Assembly: GCA_029007015.1 (NCBI GenBank)
Contig: JAQXHB010000064.1
Span: 1-15,286 of the forward strand
DNA: 15,286 bases
Source of the DNA: Bacillota bacterium
GTDB lineage: Bacteria; Bacillota; Clostridia; Oscillospirales; Acutalibacteraceae
Reading direction: 5' to 3'
Position 1 is the first letter of the stretch. Every line of letters begins with the position of its first letter. This document shows, one piece after another, positions 1-8,157 of the stretch. Both the position numbers and the translations under genes were made by a program. The notes under the pieces were generated by a model, which was given only the letters and a program-made list of their open reading frames with translations, was not told the DNA's origin and made no database searches.

Positions 1-1
1 C

Positions 2-1267
2 ATTGATGATGTCTTGGCTGACTTTATCGCCGCAGTTGATGCCATTCCGGCAGAAGTAACTGCCGACGATATTGAGTCGATTACAGCCGCGAGAAACAGT
101 TACACCGCTCTTGGTGAATTTTTCCAAGGATATGTGCCCGCTGCAACCCTCGAAAAACTTGAGAATGCCGAGCAGGCGTGTAAGAATTTCGAAGGCACTC
201 TGAATGTAACAACCTATGGAGGCACTGTATTGTGCAACGACCGACCGTACAACACTGCCGGCGAACAATACAGTAACGGCACCGAAGTAAAGCTTTCCGC
301 CGTGCCGGATACTGGTTATAAATTCATTGCGTGGATAAATACGAGCACCAACAACATTATCGGTACCGATGCCGAAACTAATGTCACTGTCGCAGGCCAG
401 ACAAATATTCAGGCAGTTTTCGGTGCAACCGGTGATGCGGCGCAGTATACTGTTGTTGTTCGTAATAAAAACTACCTGGTTTATAATGTGTATTATGTCG
501 ATAAAGGTAACTCAATAACTCTACCCACACCGTCCAGTGTCGGCAATTACGAGTTTGTCGGTTGGAAGTTTAACGGCAGTGATTTCTCGTCCGGTGGTGT
601 TATCACCGAAAGCGGCATCATTTATCCGGTATATCAGTTAAAGGAAAGTGACGCAAAATACACTGTCACTGTTTTAAGTGGAACCAAGACGCCTGCCGCA
701 TCTGCCGATGGCAAATACAAGTATAACGAAAAGGTTACTGTCACTGCGAATGAGCCGAGCGTGGGTACATACTTTGCCGGCTGGACGAAGAACGGTGTGA
801 TTGTCAGTTTTGACCGAGAATACTCATTCTATGTCTGCAACGATGTAACTGTCTGCGCAACCTACTCTGAGACCGCCCCTCAAATTAAACCGCAGATTAC
901 TATGACCGATGTTATCACTTCCACCACAAACGGAAAAGCTGTTATTTCGTTTGTTATGGAGCGTACCATGCCGAGCGACGGATATGTTTATGTTGAGTCG
1001 GGCCTTATTGTGACTGTCAGCACCGGCAAGGTACTGAATCTTGAAACTGCTGCCTCTGACAGCAGCATCAAGGTTTGCAAATCGGGCTACGCAACGCCCA
1101 ACGGCCAACTTAAAATCAATGTTATCACTCCGTCAGGCCATGCCGACGCTGTTGGATATTTGACCTATATTAACATCGCAACGGGTGATACGGTTACAAT
1201 TTATACCGACAATTATCACGGCCAAGTTGAAATCGGCGGCATCGAATCGGGCGAAATTGAGTTCTAA
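2..1267 (+). CDS. C-terminal part of a repeat-rich surface protein with InlB B-repeat-like domains (5' end outside window)
   Basis: The reading frame is open from base 2 with no convincing start, so this is the 3' portion of a longer gene; the TTG at 14 is not supported as a start because coding sequence continues upstream. Bases 2-190 encode a helical segment of the kind repeated in Firmicutes surface proteins (pattern AVDAIP.EVT..., then ITAARNSYTAL, then LEKLENAEQA). Three beta repeats follow: about 200-425 (GYKFIAW), 443-634 (YEFVGWKFNG) and 659-871 (YFAGWTKNG). Each has the G(Y/T)xFxGW core and closing (A/P)VF/VY/ATY strand of InlB B-repeats. About 890-1264 is a Thr/Val/Ile-rich beta region I do not recognise. 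There is no LPXTG motif, SLH domain or dockerin at the C-terminus. Adhesion or carbohydrate contact is a plausible role, by inference only. The stop lies 29 bases before the next gene with no terminator between, so the two are probably co-transcribed. Confidence 0.75.
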   Translation: MDDVLADFIAAVDAIPAEVTADDIESITAARNSYTALGEFFQGYVPAATLEKLENAEQACKNFEGTLNVTTYGGTVLCNDRPYNTAGEQYSNGTEVKLSAVPDTGYKFIAWINTSTNNIIGTDAETNVTVAGQTNIQAVFGATGDAAQYTVVVRNKNYLVYNVYYVDKGNSITLPTPSSVGNYEFVGWKFNGSDFSSGGVITESGIIYPVYQLKESDAKYTVTVLSGTKTPAASADGKYKYNEKVTVTANEPSVGTYFAGWTKNGVIVSFDREYSFYVCNDVTVCATYSETAPQIKPQITMTDVITSTTNGKAVISFVMERTMPSDGYVYVESGLIVTVSTGKVLNLETAASDSSIKVCKSGYATPNGQLKINVITPSGHADAVGYLTYINIATGDTVTIYTDNYHGQVEIGGIESGEIEF

Positions 1268-1296
1268 AACGAAAGTGAATTATTGGAGGAGTTATT

Positions 1297-4035
1297 ATGA
1301 ATGCAATAATAAAACTGACTGCCCATAAACTCGGCGCTAAGCATGATGCCATTACCATTGGAGGCGTTTCATATTATACCCTTACATTTGGCGCCGCCAA
1401 TGGTAAGCCCGATTTCGCTGTTGTCTGCATAGACACCGCGGATAACTGCGGCGACAGCGCGCACTTTAAAGCCGCTGTTAAGGACATGTTGGGCAGTATC
1501 AGAACGGCCAATCCGCTGGCGTCCATAGTGGTAGCCGACTGTACCGCATCTGGCAAGGTTGTCTCTGCCGCTGTTACTGAGTATGGCGGTGACGGAGCAA
1601 AGGTATATTATGTTTCATTGGGCGGTGTCAGCGATAAGCAGGCGACCGATAAGTTGACCGACTTTATTGCCTCCAGACTGACCGATACCATCAGCGATAT
1701 CGCAAAGTTGGTCTTACAAACACAAAATCCCGACCCCAACGAGTCGGCATGCTGGCTGTCGACCGATTACTGGAAAGCAGTGCCAATGGTCAATCAGGAA
1801 ATGCTCGATAACGGATACACCGGCGGTGAGGGCTGTCAATGGCCCAGTTGGATTGAATATGACCCTGTTGACGGAAATTATGCTTACATGGGTACCGATG
1901 TCGGCGGCGTCTACCGCTCCACAGACGGCGGAGTCAACTGGGAGCCGTCTACACTTGGTCTGAACACCGATGGCGGTGTTTGCATTTCTGCTGACCCCAA
2001 AAACTCCGCGCGCGTAATTCTGATTGGTTCCAATGATATCAGTACCGGTGTATTTCTCTCCACAGACCATGGTGAGACATGGAACAGGCAGTACGCAACG
2101 CGTCTTTCTCGTGCCCACGATTGGCGCGCACAAATCGCATTTGATGTGACCAGTGAGCCGCTGACCGGCGGCGGTTGCAGTGTTGTGTATTGGATGCGCA
2201 ACTTGGAGAAGCAGGAGTATATTGATAGAGTCGGTGCCGATAAGGTCGGAAAAATCGGTTTGTTCAAGTCGACCGACGGCGGCGAGACATGGGGATATGT
2301 TGAGGGAACCGAGCCGTATGCAAGCGGCTGGTTGCAAATTGATGTGTATGGAAGCCTATATGTTGCTGTCGGCGGCAAGATTTACAAGTCGACCGACGGT
2401 GGCAGTGAGTGGACGGTCATCTTTGACCAAACCGACAGTGGCGTTATTGTTAACAGCCTTTGCATTATCCGCACCAAGGGCTACGAAAATAATGTGTACG
2501 CCATGACCAACAAAGGTTTGTTTCTCTCGTGCGACAGCGGCAGTAACTTTACAAAGATTACGGCCGATGCCGATATGCCCGCTCCGTCACCCAGGGGTTA
2601 CACATTCTTCACATATCTTGCTGTCAGTCCGGTCAATCCAAAACTCATGTCCATGCAAAATGACGCTTTGACTGCAAGTTGGATTGCAGCCAACGGCACG
2701 GCCGACTATTCAACAAGTTTTTATTTCTCGACCGACGGCGGCAAAACATGGACAGAGTCGTACATGGATAAAACAACCAATGTTTGGGCGCCGTGGGGTG
2801 TCCGTCAGCGTATCTTAAGTTACCACCCGACAGAGGAGAATATTATACTTACCCTTGGCGGTGACTCCATTTATCGCTCGACCGACGGCGGTAAAACCTA
2901 TACCATGTCATCGCAGGGGTACACCGGCATACTTGTCGGCAATAAATGCAGTTTCAATTTGAATGACCCCAATTTGATTGCCGTGTCATCTCAGGATTAT
3001 AACGGCGGTTATTCGGTTGATGGCGGCAAAACATGGAAGTACATAAATTTTTCGGGATTAAATTGGGGCGGCTTTACCTATGGTGCCTATGCGTTGAACG
3101 ACAAAACGGTTGTAGCCGGTCTTTCAAGCGAATGGGCAACCGACAGCAAAGCAAAGCAGATTATAGTTGCTACATTTGACGGCGGCGAGACTATCGAGAG
3201 ATACGCGCATGTCGGCGGTTACGGTATCACCGGAGATTTGATCGCAACCGGCGCCAAAGGTGACAGTGATATTGCCTTCATGGGCGAGTGGAGAACTACC
3301 GACGGTGCTAAGTCGTGGCAGAGAATGGACGGCTGTACCGGTGTTTATACCTGCGACCCTGTCACCGGCTGGTTGTTCGGCGTTAATGCGCATCCGGACG
3401 AAGTTGACGGCAATACCGTAATTTACAAGGACATCGTTATGTCAAAGGATGACGGTGCAACATGGTCGGTTTTGTGTGATAGTACAAAATGTTCGAGAAT
3501 ATCCGACATTGCCTACAACAGCCAAAACGGCACTGTTTATTTCAACGAGTGGTCTTGGGAACTTTGTTCATTCAAACTCGATGAAAAGAGAGAAAAAATG
3601 ACCGATGACGGCATTAAGGTTTTGATGCACAGATGGAACTGCGGCGTTTCGGTTGACACCGTTAATCCCGATATCGTGTATACTGTCTGCTACACCAATC
3701 AAGAGCACGATATGCAAAATGTTTACCGCTCTATCGACGGCGGTGAGCATTGGACCGGCCTCTGCCGCATGAAGGGCGACGGGCGCAAAGGTGTCGACGG
3801 CGCCAATTATGCGCGCGGCTGCATCGTAAACCCTGTTACTCATGAGTTGCTGGTGCACACTCAGCACGCCGGACTGTGGCGGATTTCGGGCCTGCCGTCT
3901 GTTATGTATGACGGCGGCTTGAACAGCGCCAACCTGAAAAAGTATGTAACAATTTATGATGCTCTACCGCAGGATTGCCGCGATAAAGTGTCTGACGATA
4001 TTGCGATTATCAAGAGTGCGGTGGCCGAGCATTAG
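1297..4035 (+). CDS. Asp-box (BNR) beta-propeller protein resembling GH74/sialidase-like glycosidases, with a degenerate SGNH-like N-terminal domain
   Basis: A 912-residue protein. The start is secure: GGAGGAG at 1285-1291 sits 5 bases before the ATG, and an in-frame TGA at 1276 blocks any upstream extension. Eleven Asp-box motifs (S/T-x-D-x-G-x-x-W/Y/F) start near residues 208, 255, 325, 365, 411, 478, 528, 573, 667, 716 and 812, which implies one or two large beta-propellers. Residues 199-207 (GTDVGGVYR, D201) match the TD(I/V)GG blade region that carries a catalytic Asp in GH74 xyloglucanases; I could not place the second catalytic Asp with certainty. Residues 1-135 resemble the back half of an SGNH/CE2-type esterase (PDFAVVCID, then MLGSIRTANPLASIVV, then VYYVSLGG), but lack its GDS, GxND and DxxHP motifs. 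No signal peptide, transmembrane segment, dockerin or cell-wall anchor is visible, which is odd for a polysaccharide hydrolase. A sialidase-like, VPS10-like or non-catalytic binding propeller remains possible. Confidence 0.75.
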   Translation: MNAIIKLTAHKLGAKHDAITIGGVSYYTLTFGAANGKPDFAVVCIDTADNCGDSAHFKAAVKDMLGSIRTANPLASIVVADCTASGKVVSAAVTEYGGDGAKVYYVSLGGVSDKQATDKLTDFIASRLTDTISDIAKLVLQTQNPDPNESACWLSTDYWKAVPMVNQEMLDNGYTGGEGCQWPSWIEYDPVDGNYAYMGTDVGGVYRSTDGGVNWEPSTLGLNTDGGVCISADPKNSARVILIGSNDISTGVFLSTDHGETWNRQYATRLSRAHDWRAQIAFDVTSEPLTGGGCSVVYWMRNLEKQEYIDRVGADKVGKIGLFKSTDGGETWGYVEGTEPYASGWLQIDVYGSLYVAVGGKIYKSTDGGSEWTVIFDQTDSGVIVNSLCIIRTKGYENNVYAMTNKGLFLSCDSGSNFTKITADADMPAPSPRGYTFFTYLAVSPVNPKLMSMQNDALTASWIAANGTADYSTSFYFSTDGGKTWTESYMDKTTNVWAPWGVRQRILSYHPTEENIILTLGGDSIYRSTDGGKTYTMSSQGYTGILVGNKCSFNLNDPNLIAVSSQDYNGGYSVDGGKTWKYINFSGLNWGGFTYGAYALNDKTVVAGLSSEWATDSKAKQIIVATFDGGETIERYAHVGGYGITGDLIATGAKGDSDIAFMGEWRTTDGAKSWQRMDGCTGVYTCDPVTGWLFGVNAHPDEVDGNTVIYKDIVMSKDDGATWSVLCDSTKCSRISDIAYNSQNGTVYFNEWSWELCSFKLDEKREKMTDDGIKVLMHRWNCGVSVDTVNPDIVYTVCYTNQEHDMQNVYRSIDGGEHWTGLCRMKGDGRKGVDGANYARGCIVNPVTHELLVHTQHAGLWRISGLPSVMYDGGLNSANLKKYVTIYDALPQDCRDKVSDDIAIIKSAVAEH
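2269..2888 (+). repeat. Recurrent 11-base Asp-box coding repeat
   Basis: The identical 11-mer TCGACCGACGG occurs at 2269, 2389, 2728 and 2878, each time encoding Ser-Thr-Asp-Gly at the start of an Asp-box. Other Asp-boxes of the same gene use different codons (for example TCCACAGACGG at 1918). Protein-level constraint explains the Asp and Gly, but the shared Ser and Thr codons suggest either relatively recent blade duplication or local codon bias. Confidence 0.6.
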
Positions 4036-4054
4036 TTAAAATTAAATAGCTGCT

Positions 4055-4090
4055 AAACGGTTCGATTTAAACAAATCGGGCCGTTTTTTT
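4055..4090 (+). terminator. Rho-independent terminator after the Asp-box gene
   Basis: Arms 4055-4068 and 4073-4086 pair over 14 positions, with two G-U wobbles in the middle, around the loop AAAC. A run of seven T follows (4084-4090). It starts 19 bases after the stop of the Asp-box gene and separates it from the sbcDC promoter. Confidence 0.9.
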
Positions 4091-4099
4091 GCGCGGCAC

Positions 4100-4128
4100 T
4101 TGCTTGATAGACAAATTGGTGTTACAAT
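4100..4128 (+). promoter_or_regulatory. Probable sigma-A-type promoter for sbcDC
   Basis: TTGCTT (4100-4105) and TACAAT (4123-4128) are separated by 17 bases, just downstream of the terminator and 31 bases before the sbcD start codon. The -10 matches consensus at 5 of 6 positions and the -35 at 3 of 6. It was found by inspection; the transcript would begin near 4135. Confidence 0.6.
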
Positions 4129-4159
4129 TGAATTAACAATCGACAACGGAGGCACTGCT

Positions 4160-5296
4160 GTGAAGTTGATACATTTGTCCGACCTGCATATCGGCAAGCG
4201 GGTTAATGAGTTTTCATTGATTGATGACCAAAAGTATATACTTAATGAGATTATATCCATAGTTGCCAATGAACAGGCAGACTGCGTGATAATTGCCGGC
4301 GATGTTTACGATAAACCGATGCCGTCGGCTGAGGCGGTTGCGCTGTTTGACCGCTTTTTAACCCAACTGTCTGCCATCGGCAAGCCGGTAATTATCATCA
4401 GCGGCAACCACGATTCTGCCGAGAGGCTGGCTTTCGGCGCCGATATAATGTCGTCAAACGGAGTATATATGTCACACGCATACAGTGGTCGCCTTGACAG
4501 AGTGACCCTTCACGATGAGTTTGGCGAGGTCAACATTTACCTGTTGCCGTTTATAAAGCCAGCCAATGTGCGCGCCGTTTTTGACGGCGCCGATATTACA
4601 AATTACACCGACGCGGTCAGGATGGCCATTTTGTGCGGTGAAGTCGACTTTTCGCAGAGAAGTGTGCTTGTGGCTCACCAGTTTGTGACCGGTGCCGCCA
4701 CCAGCGAGTCAGAGGAAATATCGGTCGGCGGTCTGGATAATGTTGACGCCGCCGCATTTGACGGCTTTGATTATGTTGCTCTCGGGCACATTCACTCACC
4801 GCAGAACATCGGAGACGGACATATCCGCTACTGCGGCACACCGCTTAAATACTCATTCTCTGAAATAAACCAGCAAAAATCGGTCACGGTTGCCGAACTG
4901 GATGGCAACGGACTGCGTGATGTTCGCACAGTGCCGCTTACGCCTCTGCACGATATGCGCCAGTTACGCGGCAGTTACGATGAGTTGAGCGCTCGACGCA
5001 ATTATGACGGCACGGCTACCGATGATTATTTGCGCATAATTTTGACCGATGAGCAGGATGTCCCCGATGCAATTGGGCGGTTGCGTGCAATTTATCCGAA
5101 CATTATGCGCATTGAATATGACAACGCGCGCACACGAAACGGAGGCACGGTCGGAGTTGCCGATGAAGCGGTTGTCGCCAGCCCGATTGACTTGTTCGGC
5201 CAACTGTATGAGCGCCAGAACGGACGCCCGATGGACGATGAACAGCGCGGAGTTATAAATGCAATGATTGAAAAGATTTGGGGGACACAGCAATGA
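4160..5296 (+). CDS. sbcD: SbcD, Mre11-type nuclease subunit of the SbcCD complex
   Basis: SbcD is the Mn-dependent phosphoesterase subunit that, with the SbcC ATPase, cuts DNA hairpins and processes blocked double-strand ends in the cytoplasm. I chose the GTG at 4160 because GGAGG at 4148-4152 lies 7 bases before it and the protein then begins MKLIHLSDLH, as in the family. Upstream in-frame TTG codons would add sequence overlapping the promoter. The 378 residues are near the family's usual 380-400. Metallophosphoesterase motifs are complete: DLH (D8, H10), GDVYD (47-51), GNHD (82-85), H173 in VAHQ, and GHIH (209-212). The C-terminal part from about residue 255 fits the capping and SbcC-binding region. 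The stop overlaps the sbcC start (ATGA), indicating translational coupling. Confidence 0.95.
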   Translation: MKLIHLSDLHIGKRVNEFSLIDDQKYILNEIISIVANEQADCVIIAGDVYDKPMPSAEAVALFDRFLTQLSAIGKPVIIISGNHDSAERLAFGADIMSSNGVYMSHAYSGRLDRVTLHDEFGEVNIYLLPFIKPANVRAVFDGADITNYTDAVRMAILCGEVDFSQRSVLVAHQFVTGAATSESEEISVGGLDNVDAAAFDGFDYVALGHIHSPQNIGDGHIRYCGTPLKYSFSEINQQKSVTVAELDGNGLRDVRTVPLTPLHDMRQLRGSYDELSARRNYDGTATDDYLRIILTDEQDVPDAIGRLRAIYPNIMRIEYDNARTRNGGTVGVADEAVVASPIDLFGQLYERQNGRPMDDEQRGVINAMIEKIWGTQQ

Positions 5297-8046
5297 GACC
5301 GATTTTGCTGACCGTGTCGGCCTTTGGCCCTTATGCGGGCGAGGTCACCATTGATATGAACCAACTGGGCAAAAGCGGCCTGTATCTTATCACGGGCGAT
5401 ACCGGCGCCGGCAAGACGACGCTGTTCGATGCCATTGTGTTTGCGCTGTACGGCGAACTGAGTGGTCAGAGCCGCTCGGCGTCATCAATGCGCAGTAAGT
5501 ATGCCGAGCCGACCGCCAAAACTTATGTCAGGCTGGCATTTGAGTATCGCGGCTCGATTTATACTGTTGAGCGCAGTCCGCAGTACGAGCGGCCGTCAAA
5601 GCGCGGAGGCGGTACCACTGTTTCACCGCCCGATGCGACGCTGACACTGCCCGACGGCAGTTGCGTGTCGGGAACGCGCTCGGTAAATGAAAAAATCATT
5701 GAAATAATGGGCGTCACGCGCGACCAATACATACAAATTGCCATGATCGCACAGGGCGATTTTTTGCGACTGTTGCTGGCTTCAACCGATAAGCGCATCG
5801 AGATATTCCGCAGTATATTCGGTACCGGCTGCTACCGTGCGCTTCAGGACGAAATCAACAGAGAATTTCGCACTGTTTGCGTCGACCGCCAGCGTGTAGC
5901 CGACAGTATTGCCCAGTACATAAGCGGCATCAGTTGCTTGAGTGACAGCGCTAATTATGAGCGCTTTTGCGCTGTGATGGATGATGTGCAGAGCGCCGCA
6001 TTCGATGATGTAGTATCACTGCTCGGCAGTCTCATTGAGGAGGGCAACATCGACGCTGACAATTTGCGCCGCGAGCAGGCAGAAACCAACAAAAGTTTGA
6101 TTGAGATAAACGGCCGTATCAGCGAGGTGGAGCAAATTGCCGCTGATATCGCCAAATTGACCGATATCAAGCGAGAGCAGTCTGAGGCTGAGTCGCGGCT
6201 CAATGACATTGACAGCCGCCTTAAAAATATAGACGCAGAAAAATATATCAGCGAGTTGTCCTCGCGCATTGCAGTGCGCAGTGAAAAACTTGTGCGTTTT
6301 GAGGAGCGCGAGCGTCTGCGCACCGACATTGCGGCGTGCAATGAAAAGAAATCTGCCGTCGACCGCAAGATTGATGATATGTCGGCCACTATCGAACAGT
6401 GGAGCGATAGAATTGAGAAATGCAAAGCCGAAATTGACAGCCTTACTGATGCCGATGTGAAACTCACTGAGGTTAAGAGCAGGGCAGAGGTTGTCAAAAA
6501 AAGCAAGGCAGATGTTGCCGATTTAGCGGTTCAACTGGATGAATATGACCGCCGTTCTGTGTCGCTTTCGGCGGCCCAGGAAAAATTTAAACAACTGTCT
6601 GACACGGCGGCACAACTCGGACAGAGGTATATCGCGGCCAATACCGCATTTTTGAATGAACAGGCGGGTGTGCTGGCCAAACAGTTGCAAGACGGCGCAC
6701 CGTGCCCGGTATGCGGCAGTTGTGACCACCCTCATCCGGCCGCCTTGTGTGACGGTGCACCCGATAAATCGTCTGTTGAACATCTGCGCGAGCAGGCCGC
6801 CAAAGCAGATTCCGCGGCCGCCAGACAGAGCAGTCTGTGCGCAGAAATGGCCGGCGCTGCTGATAACTTGCGCAGTCACATTGTCCGCCGCGCGTCGGAA
6901 CTGCTTGAACAGTGTGAAATCGGGGCGGTGCGTGCCGCACTGGCACAGCGCTCGGACGAACTTGATAAACAGTCAGCGCAACTGGCAGGTAAAATTGAGT
7001 TGCTCGGTCAGCAGTCAGAGCGGCGCCGCCATCTGCTCGACAAGTTGCCTCAGGGCGAGAAAATGCTAAAAAATAAGCAGGATGAGCGTGAAATGTGTTT
7101 GCGTCAATCGGCGGCAATTCTCGCAGAATCGGAGCAACTTGAGCGGTCGCTCGTATCGGTTGTTCGGGAAATCGGTGAAAGTACAATTGCAGATGAGCAG
7201 GCTGAAATCGGACAACTGAAAGCACAACTGGCTCAACTGCAACAAGCAGTTGCCGACCGCCGTGAGTGTGAGTGCAGTATTGCCGAGAGCAGGTCGGCCG
7301 CCGGTGTGTTAAGTGAGCGGATTGGCGGCCGCACAGCCGAAATAGGTGATTTGCCTGAGCAAAAAGCGAGATTAAACGACCGCTTGCAGATGATTACCGA
7401 TAGGCTGGCGCGCGTTACTGCATCGGTGCAGATTAACAGCGCGGCACTTGGCGAAATTGAGCGGTGCGGAGCTGAACTTGTTGAACTCGACCGCCGCTGG
7501 AGCAGTTTGAAGGCGCTGAGCGACACCGCTTCCGGCACCGTCAGTGGTAAGGAAAAAATCCAACTTGAGACCTATGTCCAGATGACTTATTTTGACCGAA
7601 TCATCATTCGCGCCAACAGCCGCCTGATGAATATGACAGGTGGTCAGTATGAACTGCGCCGACGCACTGCCGCTGAGAATTTGCGCAGTCAGAGCGGCCT
7701 TGAACTGGATGTTATCGACCACTATAACGGCTCTGAGCGGCCGGTCAGCACGCTGTCGGGCGGCGAGTCATTCAAAGCGTCGCTGGCGCTGGCGCTCGGC
7801 ATGTCCGATGAGATTCAGTCATCGGCGGGCGGTGTGCAGCTTGATACTATGTTTGTCGATGAGGGCTTTGGCTCACTCGACAGCGAGTCGCTCGAAAGTG
7901 CCGTATCGGTGCTGTGCGGACTGTCAGACGGTAACCGCCTGGTCGGAATCATATCGCATGTCGACGCACTCAAAAACCGCATCGACCGCCAGATTATTGT
8001 CCGCAAGCAACGCAGTGGCGGCAGTTCGGTTACACTGCAGTTATAG
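5293..8046 (+). CDS. sbcC: SbcC, Rad50-type SMC ATPase of the SbcCD nuclease
   Basis: SbcC supplies the ATP-driven, DNA-gripping half of SbcCD. The ATG at 5293 overlaps the sbcD stop (ATGA) and has GGGGGA at 5280-5285, 7 bases ahead. The 917-residue protein has: an N-terminal ABC half with the Walker A motif GDTGAGKT (35-42) and a QGDF Q-loop; a long coiled coil (about 190-760) rich in Glu, Arg, Ala and Leu; a zinc hook CPVC (C471, C474) near its middle; and a C-terminal half with signature LSGGE (821-825), Walker B ending VDEG (855-858) and D-loop SLD (861-863). At 917 residues it is shorter than E. coli or Bacillus SbcC (over 1000), so the coiled-coil arms are probably shorter. A third cysteine, C477, follows the hook pair. 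All ATPase motifs are intact. Confidence 0.95.
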   Translation: MRPILLTVSAFGPYAGEVTIDMNQLGKSGLYLITGDTGAGKTTLFDAIVFALYGELSGQSRSASSMRSKYAEPTAKTYVRLAFEYRGSIYTVERSPQYERPSKRGGGTTVSPPDATLTLPDGSCVSGTRSVNEKIIEIMGVTRDQYIQIAMIAQGDFLRLLLASTDKRIEIFRSIFGTGCYRALQDEINREFRTVCVDRQRVADSIAQYISGISCLSDSANYERFCAVMDDVQSAAFDDVVSLLGSLIEEGNIDADNLRREQAETNKSLIEINGRISEVEQIAADIAKLTDIKREQSEAESRLNDIDSRLKNIDAEKYISELSSRIAVRSEKLVRFEERERLRTDIAACNEKKSAVDRKIDDMSATIEQWSDRIEKCKAEIDSLTDADVKLTEVKSRAEVVKKSKADVADLAVQLDEYDRRSVSLSAAQEKFKQLSDTAAQLGQRYIAANTAFLNEQAGVLAKQLQDGAPCPVCGSCDHPHPAALCDGAPDKSSVEHLREQAAKADSAAARQSSLCAEMAGAADNLRSHIVRRASELLEQCEIGAVRAALAQRSDELDKQSAQLAGKIELLGQQSERRRHLLDKLPQGEKMLKNKQDEREMCLRQSAAILAESEQLERSLVSVVREIGESTIADEQAEIGQLKAQLAQLQQAVADRRECECSIAESRSAAGVLSERIGGRTAEIGDLPEQKARLNDRLQMITDRLARVTASVQINSAALGEIERCGAELVELDRRWSSLKALSDTASGTVSGKEKIQLETYVQMTYFDRIIIRANSRLMNMTGGQYELRRRTAAENLRSQSGLELDVIDHYNGSERPVSTLSGGESFKASLALALGMSDEIQSSAGGVQLDTMFVDEGFGSLDSESLESAVSVLCGLSDGNRLVGIISHVDALKNRIDRQIIVRKQRSGGSSVTLQL

Positions 8047-8052
8047 CATTAA

Positions 8053-8087
8053 AAATCACCTGCCAATTTTGAATTGACAGGTGATTT
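8053..8087 (-). terminator. Hairpin serving mainly as terminator of the minus-strand phosphoesterase gene
   Basis: Arms 8053-8068 and 8072-8087 pair at 15 of 16 positions (one C/A mismatch) around the loop TTG. Read on the minus strand, the stem ends in a U-run (complement of the A-run 8051-8055). On the plus strand the tail is not U-rich. It lies 71 bases beyond the stop at 8158. Confidence 0.65.
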
Positions 8088-8112
8088 CAGTATAATGATT
8101 TTTGTAACAGAG

Positions 8113-8144
8113 GCGGGGTGTTCAATCGGAGCACCTCGCGTTTT
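8113..8144 (+). terminator. Probable Rho-independent terminator of sbcDC
   Basis: Arms 8113-8123 and 8129-8139 form an 11-bp GC-rich stem with two G-U wobbles and the loop AATCG, followed by GTTTTAG. On the minus strand the wobbles become A/C mismatches, so the structure is oriented for plus-strand transcripts arriving from sbcC. Confidence 0.65.
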
Positions 8145-8157
8145 AGTTATGCTTAAA

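Noticed and set aside
14..16. TTG at 14 as a true start codon of the first gene
   Set aside because: The frame is open to the window edge, there is no ribosome binding site, and the helical repeat continues upstream.
1714..2337. A 207-codon minus-strand open frame inside the Asp-box gene
   Set aside because: It lies antisense to repeated Asp-box coding sequence, with no start signal or meaningful protein pattern.
6587..7225. A 212-codon minus-strand open frame inside sbcC
   Set aside because: It is antisense to the coiled-coil coding region of an intact sbcC, with Arg/Pro-rich nonsense composition and no start signal.
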